Assembly (NCBI RefSeq): GCF_039538765.1
Contig: NZ_BAABCJ010000002.1
Coordinates: 496,001-560,000 of the forward strand
Direction: 5' to 3'
DNA: 64,000 bases
Source: Zhihengliuella alba
GTDB taxonomy: Bacteria; Actinomycetota; Actinomycetes; Actinomycetales; Micrococcaceae
In this document: piece by piece, positions 52,017 through 62,396 of the stretch
Layout of the letters: the number at the start of each line of letters is the position of its first letter
Position numbering within the stretch: position 1 is the first letter of the stretch
Notes under the pieces: model-generated
What the model was told of the DNA's origin: nothing
The model's input: the letters and a program-made list of their open reading frames with translations, nothing else
Databases searched by the model: none
Position numbers and translations under genes: made by a program

Positions 52017-53449
52017 GCGGTGTCCCGGACCGGCTCGACCCGGTGCCGGGCCGCGGCGCGTCCTCCGGCCTCCTCCGCGGTCCCGGTCTCGGCCCCCGCC
52101 CCTGTCGCTGTCGCCGTCGCTCGTGCTGTCGCGAGCATCTCGGCCGGCAGGCCGTGCTCGATCAGGGGCCCGAGGAGCCGCGGGGCCTCGGACGTCAGCT
52201 CGAGCCGCCCCTCGGGTCCCGTCCGGGCGACCGTCACGGACGTCAGCGCACCGCCGCGGAGTTCGACCGCCGCCAGCGCCTCGGGGCCCCGCCGAGGCGT
52301 CCCGGAGCCGGGGACGGCCCCGGGAGGGCGGTTCGCCCCCGGTGGCGCGGAGGGGGCCCGGGCCCCGGCTGCGCGGGGACGGCGCATGTGGACAACGAAG
52401 TCCACCGCGCTGGCCGCCTGCAGGGCCGTCGCCTCGGGACCGAGGCCCGCCAGCGCCCCCATGGCCGTCAGCCGGGCGGGCACCGCGTCGGTCGAGCTCG
52501 CATGCAGCGTCCCGCCCGCGCCGTCGTGCCCGGTATTCATGGCGGCGAGGAAGTCGCGGAGCTCCGCGCCACGGCACTCCCCGACGATCAGACGGTCGGG
52601 CCGCATCCGCAGCGACTGGCGGACGAGTTCGTCGAGGGCGACGGCCCCGGCGCCTTCCACGTTGCCGGCGCGGCACTGCAGATTCACCACGTGGGGGTGG
52701 TCCGGGGCGAGTTCGTGGGAGTCCTCGACCACGATGAGGCGCTCGGATTCCGGTGCCGCGGCCAGCATCGCGCTCAGCAGGGTCGTCTTCCCGGATCCCG
52801 TCCCGCCGCTGATCAGGAAGTTCGTCCGCGCCGCGACGATGCTGCGCAGGACCGGCAGCCACGGGCTGTCCGTCCCGAGCAGGCCCTCGAGGTGGACGCT
52901 GGCGGAGGCCCGGACGCGCACGGAGACCACGGGTCCGCCCGTGGCGACGGGCGGCAGGACCGCATGGACGCGGTAGGGACCCAGGACGACGTCGCCGCAC
53001 GGTTCGGCCTCGTCGAGCCTCCGCCCGCCGGCGGCGACGAGGCGGACAGCGAGCCGCCGAACGGACTCCGCGTCCGGGAACCGGTAGTCGGCCCGCCGCA
53101 GGCCCTCTGCTCCGTCGACCCAGACGGCTCCCTCGCCGTCGACCAGGACGTCCGTCACGCCCACGAGCTCCGCGTAGCGCTGCAGCGGCCCGAGCCCCGT
53201 GAGCTCCTCCTGGAGCACACGCACCACCCGGGCCGTGGAGCCGCTCCCGACCACGAGGCCCGACGCCCGGACGGCATCCGCCACATCGGCGCCCGTGATC
53301 CGTCCGGCCTGGGTCAGCGCCCGGCTGCGGACCTCCTCCAGCAGGCGCTCGTCGAGATAGCGGTCCCCGGGTCCCTGGGCGTCGCCGTTCGTCCTCTCGT
53401 CGGCAGCGCCGCCGACCGTCACGTCCCGGCTCGATGCACGGCGGCTCAT
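52013..53449 (-). CDS. tadA: Secretion/pilus ATPase, TadA/CpaF family
   Basis: 478 residues. Walker A GGTGSGKTTLLSAML, Asp box/Walker B region VVEDSHELAPDHPHVVNL and RMRPDRLIVGECRGAE, His box HDGAGGTLHASS. N-terminal domain shows GLGPLQRYAELVGVTDVLVDG, typical of TadA. Powers assembly of the DUF4244 pilin. The last 130 residues are Ala/Pro/Gly-rich. ATG 53449 overlaps the CpaE-like stop. Confidence 0.92.
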   Translation of the reverse strand: MSRRASSRDVTVGGAADERTNGDAQGPGDRYLDERLLEEVRSRALTQAGRITGADVADAVRASGLVVGSGSTARVVRVLQEELTGLGPLQRYAELVGVTDVLVDGEGAVWVDGAEGLRRADYRFPDAESVRRLAVRLVAAGGRRLDEAEPCGDVVLGPYRVHAVLPPVATGGPVVSVRVRASASVHLEGLLGTDSPWLPVLRSIVAARTNFLISGGTGSGKTTLLSAMLAAAPESERLIVVEDSHELAPDHPHVVNLQCRAGNVEGAGAVALDELVRQSLRMRPDRLIVGECRGAELRDFLAAMNTGHDGAGGTLHASSTDAVPARLTAMGALAGLGPEATALQAASAVDFVVHMRRPRAAGARAPSAPPGANRPPGAVPGSGTPRRGPEALAAVELRGGALTSVTVARTGPEGRLELTSEAPRLLGPLIEHGLPAEMLATARATATATGAGAETGTAEEAGGRAAARHRVEPVRDTA

Positions 53450-54750
53450 CGCGCGGCTCCCTGTCCGGCGGTCCGAGCTGTCACCGGCTCCGCTTCGACG
53501 CGATGCTCGTCCGCCGGCGGAGGCGAGGCCTGGGCCGGTGGCTGCACGCCGTCGGCGGGCGGTACGCAGAGAACGAGGAGGGGCTCGATCCGCCGGGCCA
53601 CGGCCCTCCTGGCGGCCGCACGCAGGAGCCGCCCCTCGGTGCCCGCCCGGCGCACCGAGGCCATCCGTGGAAGGTGCCCAGCGAGCGGGATTCCGGCGTG
53701 CCGGGCGATGGACGGTGAGTCCGCCCCGGTGGGCAGGGGGCCGGTGACCACGGCGTAGGCCAGCCCGCCGGCGGCCGCCAGCCGGCCCCCGGAGAGGCCC
53801 AGCCGCGCCGCCCGCGCGGCGGGGATCGCGTGGAACGTCGCGTGGGCCAGCTCGGCTGCTTGCGGCGGGATGCCACGGCCGCCGTCGACCACGACGACCT
53901 GGAAGGCCCGCGCTGCCGCGGCGAGCACCTCGCGCAGAACGGAACCGGGCCTGTTGCCCGGCCGCTGGCCCTGTTGAAGAGGCCCCGCCGGGAACGCGGA
54001 GAGACCGTCGAGGCTCGTCATGATCCGGAGACCGTCGACGGCGGGGAGCATCTCCAGCAGTTGCTGGGGCGGGATCCGGCCGTGCGAGTCGACGGTGTCC
54101 TCCCAGCTGAGGCCCTCCGCGGACCCGGGGCCGAGAACCGGCCAGAGTCCCGCGCCGGCGGCGTCGGCGTCCACCAGCACGGCGGAGTACCCGGCGCGCG
54201 CCGCGGCCACGGCGGTCAGCGCCGCGGCCGTGGTCGTCCCGGCGCCCCCGCTGGCGCCGAGGAACACGCTGACCCGGCCCTCGCCTCCGGTCGTCGCGAG
54301 AGCCCCGAGGTACTCGCCGAGCCACGCGGACGCCTCCGGCAGGATCGCCACGCGCGCGCCCGGGTGGACGGCTGCGGCCCGCCAGAGGCGGTCCTGGTCC
54401 CCGGCCGTTCCGGTGAGGATCATGCCTCCCGCCGCGCCGAGGCCGCCCGCAGTCCCACCCCAGGCGCCGTTCCCCGTGGCGTCTGCGGCCCCGTCGAACG
54501 CGTCCAGCCCATCGGCGGCCACGAGGAGGACCCCGCCCGGGGCGACGGCGGGGAGGGTCGACGCCTCGGTGTGCACGGTCAGCTCCGCGCCCGCCGCCGC
54601 GGCGATCAGTGCCACGAGGTCGGCGTGCGACGTGTCGGAGGTGAGCAGGTGGCAGCCTGCCCGCTGCGGCGCGCCCCGCGGACGCTCGCCGGGCCTCCTC
54701 CCCGGTGCGGCGGTCGCGGCCGGCGCGGCGACGAATCTCTGCTCGTTCAT
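53446..54750 (-). CDS. CpaE-like/Ssd-type protein with degenerate ATPase motif
   Basis: 434 residues, MinD/ParA-fold family known as CpaE-like in the helicase/secretion neighbourhood (mycobacterial Rv3660c, septum site-determining). The N-terminal 150 residues are a receiver-like domain without a clear phospho-Asp. The deviant Walker A should carry two lysines (KGGxGKT); here it reads GASGGAGTTTAA with neither. LVDADAAGAGLWPVLG follows. So ATP binding may be weak or absent. First gene of the cluster; GGGAGG before ATG 54750 at about 10 bases. Confidence 0.85.
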   Translation of the reverse strand: MNEQRFVAAPAATAAPGRRPGERPRGAPQRAGCHLLTSDTSHADLVALIAAAAGAELTVHTEASTLPAVAPGGVLLVAADGLDAFDGAADATGNGAWGGTAGGLGAAGGMILTGTAGDQDRLWRAAAVHPGARVAILPEASAWLGEYLGALATTGGEGRVSVFLGASGGAGTTTAAALTAVAAARAGYSAVLVDADAAGAGLWPVLGPGSAEGLSWEDTVDSHGRIPPQQLLEMLPAVDGLRIMTSLDGLSAFPAGPLQQGQRPGNRPGSVLREVLAAAARAFQVVVVDGGRGIPPQAAELAHATFHAIPAARAARLGLSGGRLAAAGGLAYAVVTGPLPTGADSPSIARHAGIPLAGHLPRMASVRRAGTEGRLLRAAARRAVARRIEPLLVLCVPPADGVQPPAQASPPPADEHRVEAEPVTARTAGQGAAR

Positions 54751-54894
54751 GTGCGCCAGCCTCCCGCAGCGTCCCCTCCCAGGACCTCGGCGGGACCCGC
54801 CTGTGGATGACGGGCCGGGGAGACGTGGGCTGTGGAGGACGAGTCCCCGAGCACGCCGACGCATTCTGTGGTGCGCCCCTGCCACAATGGCCGT
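54751..54894. promoter_or_regulatory. Divergent promoter region: Tad-like cluster versus polymerase gene
   Basis: 144 bp. On the right, CACAAT (54883-54888) ends six bases before GTG 54895. The Tad-side promoter is not obvious. Confidence 0.45.
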
Positions 54895-56712
54895 GTGCAT
54901 GAATCGAGCGGGGAGCGTCCCTCCTATGTCGTCGTCGCCGCCTGGTCCGCGGAGGCGAGGGCGGACGCGTTCGACCTGCGCCGACTGCCCGAGAAGCACG
55001 ATGCGCCCCCGCCCCGCCGGGACGGCTCCGAGGACACAGAACCCCTGGGCGCCGTCCTGTTCCTCGATGCCCACGGCCAGCCGACGCTGCCCGTCCAGTC
55101 CTTCACCTTCGCCGACCTCGCCGACCTCGTCACGTACTGCGAGTCGCGTGCCCTGCGCTGGGTCTGGGAGTCGACCCGCCGCTGGTACGCCGTCCTGCTC
55201 AGCGACTCGCACACCGTGGACCGGGCCTGGGACGTCGGACTGATCCGGACGATCCTCCGCCGCTCCCCCGTCACCGCGGGGAGCGCCTACGCGCAGGCCC
55301 TCCCCGCCGAGGGCGCCGAGGACACCGGCGCCCGCGAGCCGGAGCACGACGGCGGCCGCAGGCCCGGGATCGACGCGCCCCCGGGCCAGGGCTCACTGTT
55401 CGCAGCGCCTGCCGCGACCGGTCCGAGCGTCGAGACAGTGGCCGCGGAATTCCGGGCCCAGCACGCCGCCATCCCGGCCGACGTGCCCGGGCGCAAGCTC
55501 GAGCTGCTCGCCACGGCCGAGACCGTCGGCGCCCTCATCGCCGCGGAGATCCGCGCCACAGGGATGCCGTGGCGGGCCGACATCCACCGGGCCCTGCTGG
55601 AGGAGCGGCTGGGGCCCCGGCCGGCCGACGGGCACCGTCCGGTCAAGCTCGAGGCGGTCGCGAACCGCCTGCGAGAGCAGCTCGACTCACCCCGGCTCAA
55701 CCCCGACTCGCCGCAGGAGCTGCTCCGCGCTCTGCACCGCGTCGGGATCGACGTTCGCGGTACCAGCCAGTGGGAGCTCGCCGACCACGACCATCCCGCC
55801 CTCGAGACGCTCGAGGAGTACAAGCGATTGTCCCGCCTGTTCACCGCCAACGGGTGGGCGTGGCTCGAGGCGTGGATCCGCGACGGCCGGTTCTGGCCCG
55901 ACTACACGGTCGGCGGAGTGGTGACCGGCCGGTGGTCCGCGCGCGGCGGCGGCGCCCTCCAGATTCCGGCGACCATCCGTTCCGCCGTCCACGCGGACTA
56001 CGGCTCGAAGCTGGTGGTGGCCGACGCGGCCCAGCTCGAGCCGCGCATCCTCGCGGCCATGAGCGGCGACGAGGCGCTCGCGGCCGCGTCGACCGGCAAG
56101 GACCTCTACCAGGGCATCGCGAACATGGGATTCGGCGGCGACCGCAGCCAGGCCAAGCTCGCGATGCTCGGCGCCATGTACGGACAGACGACGGGCGAGG
56201 CCGGCCGTCTCATGGGCCAGCTGAGCAGGACGTTCGGTCCCGCCGTCGGGCTGGTGGAGCAGGCCGCCCGCAACGGCGAGGCCGGACGGATCGTCACGTC
56301 CTTCCTGGGGCGGGGCTCGCCCGCGCCGGATGCGGCCTACGCGGCGGCCCGCCGGGCCGCCAACGCCCTCGATGCGACGGCGGCCGATCAGGCGCGCGCC
56401 GACTCCGTCGCCCGCGCCCGTGGCCGCTTCACCCGGAACTTCGTGGTCCAGGGCACGGCCGCGGAGTGGGCCCTGTGCTGGCTCGGCCAGATCCGCCATG
56501 GCCTGCGCGACCGGCTGCCGGACCTCAGCTCGCGGATCGTCTTCTTCCTCCACGACGAGGTCATGCTCCACGTCCCCCACGGGCAGGTCGACGAGGTCGT
56601 GGCCATCGTCCACGAGGCCGCGGCGAGGGCCACAGCGCTGGTGTTCCGCTCCGACCTCGTGGAGACGCCGGTGACCGTCGCCGTCGTCGACTCCTACGAT
56701 CAGGCGAAGTAG
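54895..56712 (+). CDS. DNA polymerase I-family protein (polymerase domain with vestigial exonuclease domain)
   Basis: 605 residues. Family A polymerase motifs: A, VVADAAQLEPRILAAMSGD (about residue 379); B, DRSQAKLAMLGAMYGQT; C, FFLHDEVMLHV. Thumb/template block GGVVTGRWSARGGGALQIP is present. Residues 1-150 align with the place of the 3'-5' exonuclease, but no DXE or the other DEDD acids are visible, so proofreading is probably lost. No 5' nuclease. Databases usually call this group bifunctional 3'-5' exonuclease/DNA polymerase. GTG 54895 is chosen because the -10-like box ends exactly six bases upstream; frame extends further up. Confidence 0.85.
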   Translation: MHESSGERPSYVVVAAWSAEARADAFDLRRLPEKHDAPPPRRDGSEDTEPLGAVLFLDAHGQPTLPVQSFTFADLADLVTYCESRALRWVWESTRRWYAVLLSDSHTVDRAWDVGLIRTILRRSPVTAGSAYAQALPAEGAEDTGAREPEHDGGRRPGIDAPPGQGSLFAAPAATGPSVETVAAEFRAQHAAIPADVPGRKLELLATAETVGALIAAEIRATGMPWRADIHRALLEERLGPRPADGHRPVKLEAVANRLREQLDSPRLNPDSPQELLRALHRVGIDVRGTSQWELADHDHPALETLEEYKRLSRLFTANGWAWLEAWIRDGRFWPDYTVGGVVTGRWSARGGGALQIPATIRSAVHADYGSKLVVADAAQLEPRILAAMSGDEALAAASTGKDLYQGIANMGFGGDRSQAKLAMLGAMYGQTTGEAGRLMGQLSRTFGPAVGLVEQAARNGEAGRIVTSFLGRGSPAPDAAYAAARRAANALDATAADQARADSVARARGRFTRNFVVQGTAAEWALCWLGQIRHGLRDRLPDLSSRIVFFLHDEVMLHVPHGQVDEVVAIVHEAAARATALVFRSDLVETPVTVAVVDSYDQAK

Positions 56713-56738
56713 CGGGCCAGCAGGGCCGCTCTCCGCGC

Positions 56739-57446
56739 CTAGCGGCGGACGCGGTGCTCCCGGGTCCGGTCCCACTCGCGCGTCCAGCCGAGCTCGTCGA
56801 AGATCGACGAGACGATGAGCGCGGTGAAGCCCCAGATGAGCGTGCCGTCCACGAGGAATCCGGGCCCCTCGAAACGGCGTCCCTCGTGCTCCAGCACCGT
56901 CAGCACCCGGTTCCCGGGGTCGAGCAGGTCCGCGACCGGCGCGCGGAAGACGTGCGCCGACTCGGCCGGGTCGACGACGAAGACCTCCGACGGCTCGGCC
57001 CACCAGCCGAGGACCGGTGTGACGAGGAAGTCCGTCACCGGCAGCTCGCGATCCACGAGCGTCCCGAGCACCTCGACGCCGGCGGGGTCCAGGCCGGTCT
57101 CCTCCTCCGCCTCGCGGAGGGCCGCCCCGACCACCGACGCGTCGGTCGCGTCGACCTTGCCGCCCGGGAAGGCGACCTGGCCCGCGTGCTGGCGCAGCGT
57201 CGCCGCACGCTCCACGAACAACAGGTCCAGGTCCTCCGGGACGACCTCGGAGGCGTGCTCGGCGAGACGCTCGTCGAGCCGGCCGAACAGGATCAGCACG
57301 GCGGCATGCCGCAGTGCCGCCGGGTCGGCTGCGGCGAGGCTCGACTGGTGCGGCAGACGGGTGTCGGCTCCCTCCGCCCGCAGGACCCGGTGGCGTTCGG
57401 CGAGCCGGAGCAATTGGGCGCGCACATCCCGGGCGGTGGCCGTCAC
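56739..57446 (-). CDS. Nudix hydrolase, CoA pyrophosphatase type
   Basis: 235 residues. Nudix box FPGGKVDATDAS..ALREAEEETGL with the NUDT7/UPF0035-type lead-in LFVERAATLRQHAGQVAFPGG, which marks hydrolases of CoA and its derivatives. The usual first Glu of the box is Asp, as in E. coli NudL. GTG 57446, 10 bases after the nth stop, same transcript. Equivalent of Rv3672c, also next to nth in mycobacteria. Confidence 0.88.
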   Translation of the reverse strand: MTATARDVRAQLLRLAERHRVLRAEGADTRLPHQSSLAAADPAALRHAAVLILFGRLDERLAEHASEVVPEDLDLLFVERAATLRQHAGQVAFPGGKVDATDASVVGAALREAEEETGLDPAGVEVLGTLVDRELPVTDFLVTPVLGWWAEPSEVFVVDPAESAHVFRAPVADLLDPGNRVLTVLEHEGRRFEGPGFLVDGTLIWGFTALIVSSIFDELGWTREWDRTREHRVRR

Positions 57447-57456
57447 TGCGGCCCCC

Positions 57457-58272
57457 TCATGCGCCGAGGCCGTACCCGAGCTCGCGCAGCTCCTGCCGGG
57501 TCCGGCCGGACCGCATCAGGCCGAGCAGCTCCTCGCGGCCGGGGGCCAGCTCGTACTTCAGGAGGCGCCGGGCCTTCTCCGGGTCCGTCTCTCCCTCGCC
57601 GTAGGACGGGCACCAGGTGGCCACGGGACAGGCCCCACAGGCCGGCTTGCGGGCGTGGCAGATGCGCCGACCGTGGAAGATCACGACCTGCGAGAGCATC
57701 GTCCAGTCCCGTTTGTCGAAGAGCTCCCCCACCTCGTGCTCGACTCTCACGGGGTCGTCGGACGCCGTCCAGCCGAATCGCCGGGAGAGCCGGCCGAAGT
57801 GCGTGTCCACGGTGATTCCCGGGACGCCGAAGGCATTCGCCAGCACCACATTGGCGGTCTTCCTCCCCACGCCGGGCAGCGTCACGAGGTCGTCCAGCCG
57901 GGCCGGGACGTCGCCGTCGTACTCGTCGACGAGGCGCTGGGCCAGCGATTGGATGTTCCGTGCCTTCGCCCGGTAGAAGCCCGTGGGGCGGAGGATCTCC
58001 TCCAGCTCGGCCGAGTCCGCCTGGGACAGCGCCAGCGCGTCCGGATACCTCTCGAACAGAAGCGGCGTGGTGGCGTTGATCCGGACGTCGGTGGTCTGCG
58101 CGGAGAGGACGGTCGCGATGAGCAGCTCGAACGGCGTCTGGAAGTCGAGTTCCGGAACGGCGTACGGGTACGTCTCCACGAGTCCCCGGTAGATCCTCCG
58201 GGCCCGGCGCTTCAAGCCCAGGGCGGACTCTGGGTGGGCGGACCCCGCCCGGCGCTGCTTCTTCTCCGCCAC
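57457..58272 (-). CDS. nth: Endonuclease III
   Basis: 271 residues; bifunctional DNA glycosylase/AP lyase for oxidised pyrimidines. HhH motif LPGVGRKTANVV with catalytic K138; catalytic D156 in VDTH; 4Fe-4S cluster cysteines C205-X6-C212-X2-C215-X5-C221. The C-terminal 50 residues extend beyond E. coli Nth. GTG 58272 lies three bases after the stop of the membrane protein gene. Confidence 0.95.
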   Translation of the reverse strand: MAEKKQRRAGSAHPESALGLKRRARRIYRGLVETYPYAVPELDFQTPFELLIATVLSAQTTDVRINATTPLLFERYPDALALSQADSAELEEILRPTGFYRAKARNIQSLAQRLVDEYDGDVPARLDDLVTLPGVGRKTANVVLANAFGVPGITVDTHFGRLSRRFGWTASDDPVRVEHEVGELFDKRDWTMLSQVVIFHGRRICHARKPACGACPVATWCPSYGEGETDPEKARRLLKYELAPGREELLGLMRSGRTRQELRELGYGLGA

Positions 58273-58275
58273 GCC

Positions 58276-59391
58276 TCAGGCCCGCTGGATCGCTTCGAGG
58301 TCGAACAGGAGGCCGATCCGCCCGTCCGTGTGCTGCACCATCAGGTGGTCGCCGCGCTCGGCGAGCGCGAGGTTCCACTCGCCCGGCTGGACCGCGAACA
58401 GCGGTCGGCGGGTCTCCGGGTCCATGGCGTCCCGCGGTGCGGGCACGGCGAACCAGAAGGCCTCGCTCGGCTCCGGCGCGGCGTCGCCCGCGTGGTGCGA
58501 CGGCGACTCGACGCCGGCGCGGACCGCGTCGCCCTGCGCTTCCCGGCCCTCTGCGGGCGACGGCGCGGGCGACGGGGCGGGCGACGGGGAGCCCGAGCGG
58601 ACGTGCTCCCGTCCGGCGTCCGCGGTGCGGGCGTCGGCCGGTCCCGCGACGACGCCGGCGTGCGCCAGCGCCGGGGCCGCACCGCGTCGGTCGTCACGGC
58701 CCTCGAGGTCCTCCGAGCGGTGGCCGCCGGGGCCCACGTCGACGGGCCAGCCGGCCTCCGGGTGGTGCGACTCGTCGGCGGGCGCTGCGGCGGCGGGGCC
58801 TGCCGCCCCGGACTCACCCGCCGCGGGCTCACCCGCAGCCGGCCCGGCACCGGCTGCGGCCGCCCGCGAGCGGCGGGGGGCCGGCCGCACCGGGCGGGCC
58901 AGCAGCGGGCCTTCACCTGGGGCGAAATCCGCCGCGAACGCCCCGATGTAGGGCGCCGCCGTCGTCCCGCCGACCATGCCGAGCGCCCCCAGGAGGCACA
59001 GCACATAGGTGGGGCTCATGAAATTGATGCCCGCGAAGAAGAAGTAGGCCGCCGACAGCACCGCGGCGGCGGAGCCGAGCTGATCGAGCGACAGCGACGC
59101 GACGCGCACCTGGGTGCGGCCGGCCAGGCGCCGCCACCCGAACGCCACCCCGATCGAGAGGGGCAGGAGGAAGTACACGAACTGGTTGAACTGCCATCCG
59201 GCCTGGAGCCATGCCGTGGTGAGCGCCTGCATGAAGGCGAAGGGCAGGAGCGAGCCGATCAGGACGACGGCCGCGGAGACCATGACCACCAGATCCCGGA
59301 GCGTGTACGGCCCCGCGACCGTATCGACCTCCTCGCGCTCCGCCTCGGCCGGCGTCCCCGCCCCCGGGGCGCTGTCGATCCTCGAGCCCAT
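58276..59391 (-). CDS. Membrane protein with long acidic/proline linker and conserved C-terminal domain, unknown function
   Basis: 371 residues. Four membrane helices at about 33-56, 70-86, 104-122 and 130-145; then about 165 residues of Ala/Pro/Glu/His-rich linker including SPAPSPAPSPAEG; then a compact C-terminal segment EAFWFAVP, PLFAVQPGEWNLALAERGDHLMVQHTDGRIGLL (in parts), which looks like a small beta-domain. Reads into nth and the Nudix gene as one operon. AAGGAGA seven bases before ATG 59391. Family not recognised by me. Confidence 0.65.
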   Translation of the reverse strand: MGSRIDSAPGAGTPAEAEREEVDTVAGPYTLRDLVVMVSAAVVLIGSLLPFAFMQALTTAWLQAGWQFNQFVYFLLPLSIGVAFGWRRLAGRTQVRVASLSLDQLGSAAAVLSAAYFFFAGINFMSPTYVLCLLGALGMVGGTTAAPYIGAFAADFAPGEGPLLARPVRPAPRRSRAAAAGAGPAAGEPAAGESGAAGPAAAAPADESHHPEAGWPVDVGPGGHRSEDLEGRDDRRGAAPALAHAGVVAGPADARTADAGREHVRSGSPSPAPSPAPSPAEGREAQGDAVRAGVESPSHHAGDAAPEPSEAFWFAVPAPRDAMDPETRRPLFAVQPGEWNLALAERGDHLMVQHTDGRIGLLFDLEAIQRA

Positions 59392-59681
59392 AACCGTCTC
59401 CTTGTGCGAGTGCCTGCTGTCTTCCGAGCTTAGTAGTCCGGGCCGATTCCCGCGCCCCCGGGCCTCCTCGGGCAGGGCCCCGCCCCGGACCCGCCGATCG
59501 CCCCCGCGCGGCATCCCGACGCTCCGGCCGTGGCCGCCCGCCCCGCGGGCAGTGCGCTGGAACCGCTCATCGCAGATTCCGCGCCTCCCATCCCCGGCCC
59601 CGTGACGACGGACACTTAACTCCCGGCGACCGTGTGTAACCTGAGACACAGAAACCCGCCACTGAACGGAAAGGATCCGTC
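59392..59681. promoter_or_regulatory. 290-bp divergent spacer with the acs control region
   Basis: No gene. Left two-thirds are GC-rich without recognised sites. Right end has TTAACT (59616-59621), TAACCT (59637-59642) and the inverted repeat described separately, then GGAAAGGA before GTG 59682. Confidence 0.55.
59633..59650. promoter_or_regulatory. Inverted repeat TGTGT-N8-ACACA over the acs -10 region
   Basis: Five-base arms with an eight-base centre (AACCTGAG). The arms look CRP/GlxR-like but the centre is two bases longer than the N6 of the TGTGA-N6-TCACA consensus. It overlaps TAACCT, so a bound protein would block transcription. Confidence 0.35.
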
Positions 59682-61664
<1,983 letters not shown>

Positions 61665-61689
61665 TCCGGCCGCCCGCGGCGCTGCCGAT

Positions 61690-61732
61690 CGACGGCGGGT
61701 CCCGCCCCGGCGAGGGGAGGGACCCGCCGTCG
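61690..61732 (+). terminator. Strong hairpin after acs
   Basis: Perfect 14-bp stem (61690-61703 with 61719-61732) and an inner CCCC/GGGG pairing in the 15-base loop. Confidence 0.8.
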
Positions 61733-61761
61733 ACGTTGCAGCAGGCCCGCGCCCGGGAGAC

Positions 61762-61824
61762 GGTCCGCCGCGCCCAGGAGCCGGTCGGCCGCGCCCGGGC
61801 GTCGGTCGGCCGCGCCGCAACGGC
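61762..61824. repeat. 21-bp tandem repeat, three units, between acs and aroQ
   Basis: Units at 61762, 61783 and 61804 share GGTC(C/G)GCCGCGCC. The array ends about 47 bases before the aroQ -10 box. Confidence 0.8.
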
Positions 61825-61870
61825 CCCGCGGGATGTGACGCTTTCCGACGAACCGCGTCGATCGGTGTGC

Positions 61871-61882
61871 TTATATGGGCCC
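61871..61882 (+). promoter_or_regulatory. -10 box spaced six bases from ATG 61883 (leaderless promoter)
   Basis: TTATAT at 61871-61876, gggccc, ATG. Confidence 0.55.
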
Positions 61883-62395
61883 ATGCGAGCTCTCAAGATC
61901 CTGATCCTGAACGGTCCGAACCTGAACCTGCTCGGGACGCGGGAGCCGGCGGTGTACGGGCACCAGACGCTGCAGGACGTCGAGTCGCTCTGCCGCGAGG
62001 AGGCCGCACGCCACGGCCTGCAGGTCGAGTTCGTGCAGTCGAACCACGAGGGCGATCTCATTGACGCCCTGCACCGGGCCCGGCTCGAGGCGGACGGCGT
62101 GGTCTTCAACCCCGGCGCCTACACGCACACGTCGATCGCGCTCGCGGATGCCGTCTCCGGCATCGAGCGGCCCGTCATCGAGGTCCATCTCTCCAACGTC
62201 CACGCCCGCGAGGCCTTCCGGCACCATTCCTTCATCTCCCCCGTCGCCGCGTCCGTGATCATCGGCGCAGGCGTCAACGGGTACCGGCTCGGCATCTCCC
62301 AGCTCGCCCACCTGCTCGAGTCCGCCGCCTCCGGTTCCGCACCGGGCCCCGGCTCCACGGACGGGCACGGCGGGTCCGACGAGCGAAGCGCCTGA
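61883..62395 (+). CDS. aroQ: 3-dehydroquinate dehydratase, type II
   Basis: 170 residues; third step of the shikimate pathway. LILNGPNLNLLGTREPAVYG with the catalytic Tyr, QSNHEGDLID, NPGAYTHTSIAL, VIEVHLSNVHAREAFRHHSFIS with the catalytic His (VEVHLSN type) and GVNGYRLG. The last 20 residues are a Gly/Ser/Asp tail. It overlaps the next gene closely (2-base gap). aroF in this window is 31 kb away, so the shikimate genes are dispersed. Confidence 0.95.
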   Translation: MRALKILILNGPNLNLLGTREPAVYGHQTLQDVESLCREEAARHGLQVEFVQSNHEGDLIDALHRARLEADGVVFNPGAYTHTSIALADAVSGIERPVIEVHLSNVHAREAFRHHSFISPVAASVIIGAGVNGYRLGISQLAHLLESAASGSAPGPGSTDGHGGSDERSA

Positions 62396-62396
62396 C

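Noticed and set aside
59633..59650. Canonical CRP/GlxR site at acs
   Set aside because: Centre is eight bases, not six, and the arms are TGTGT/ACACA rather than TGTGA/TCACA; kept only as an unassigned inverted repeat.
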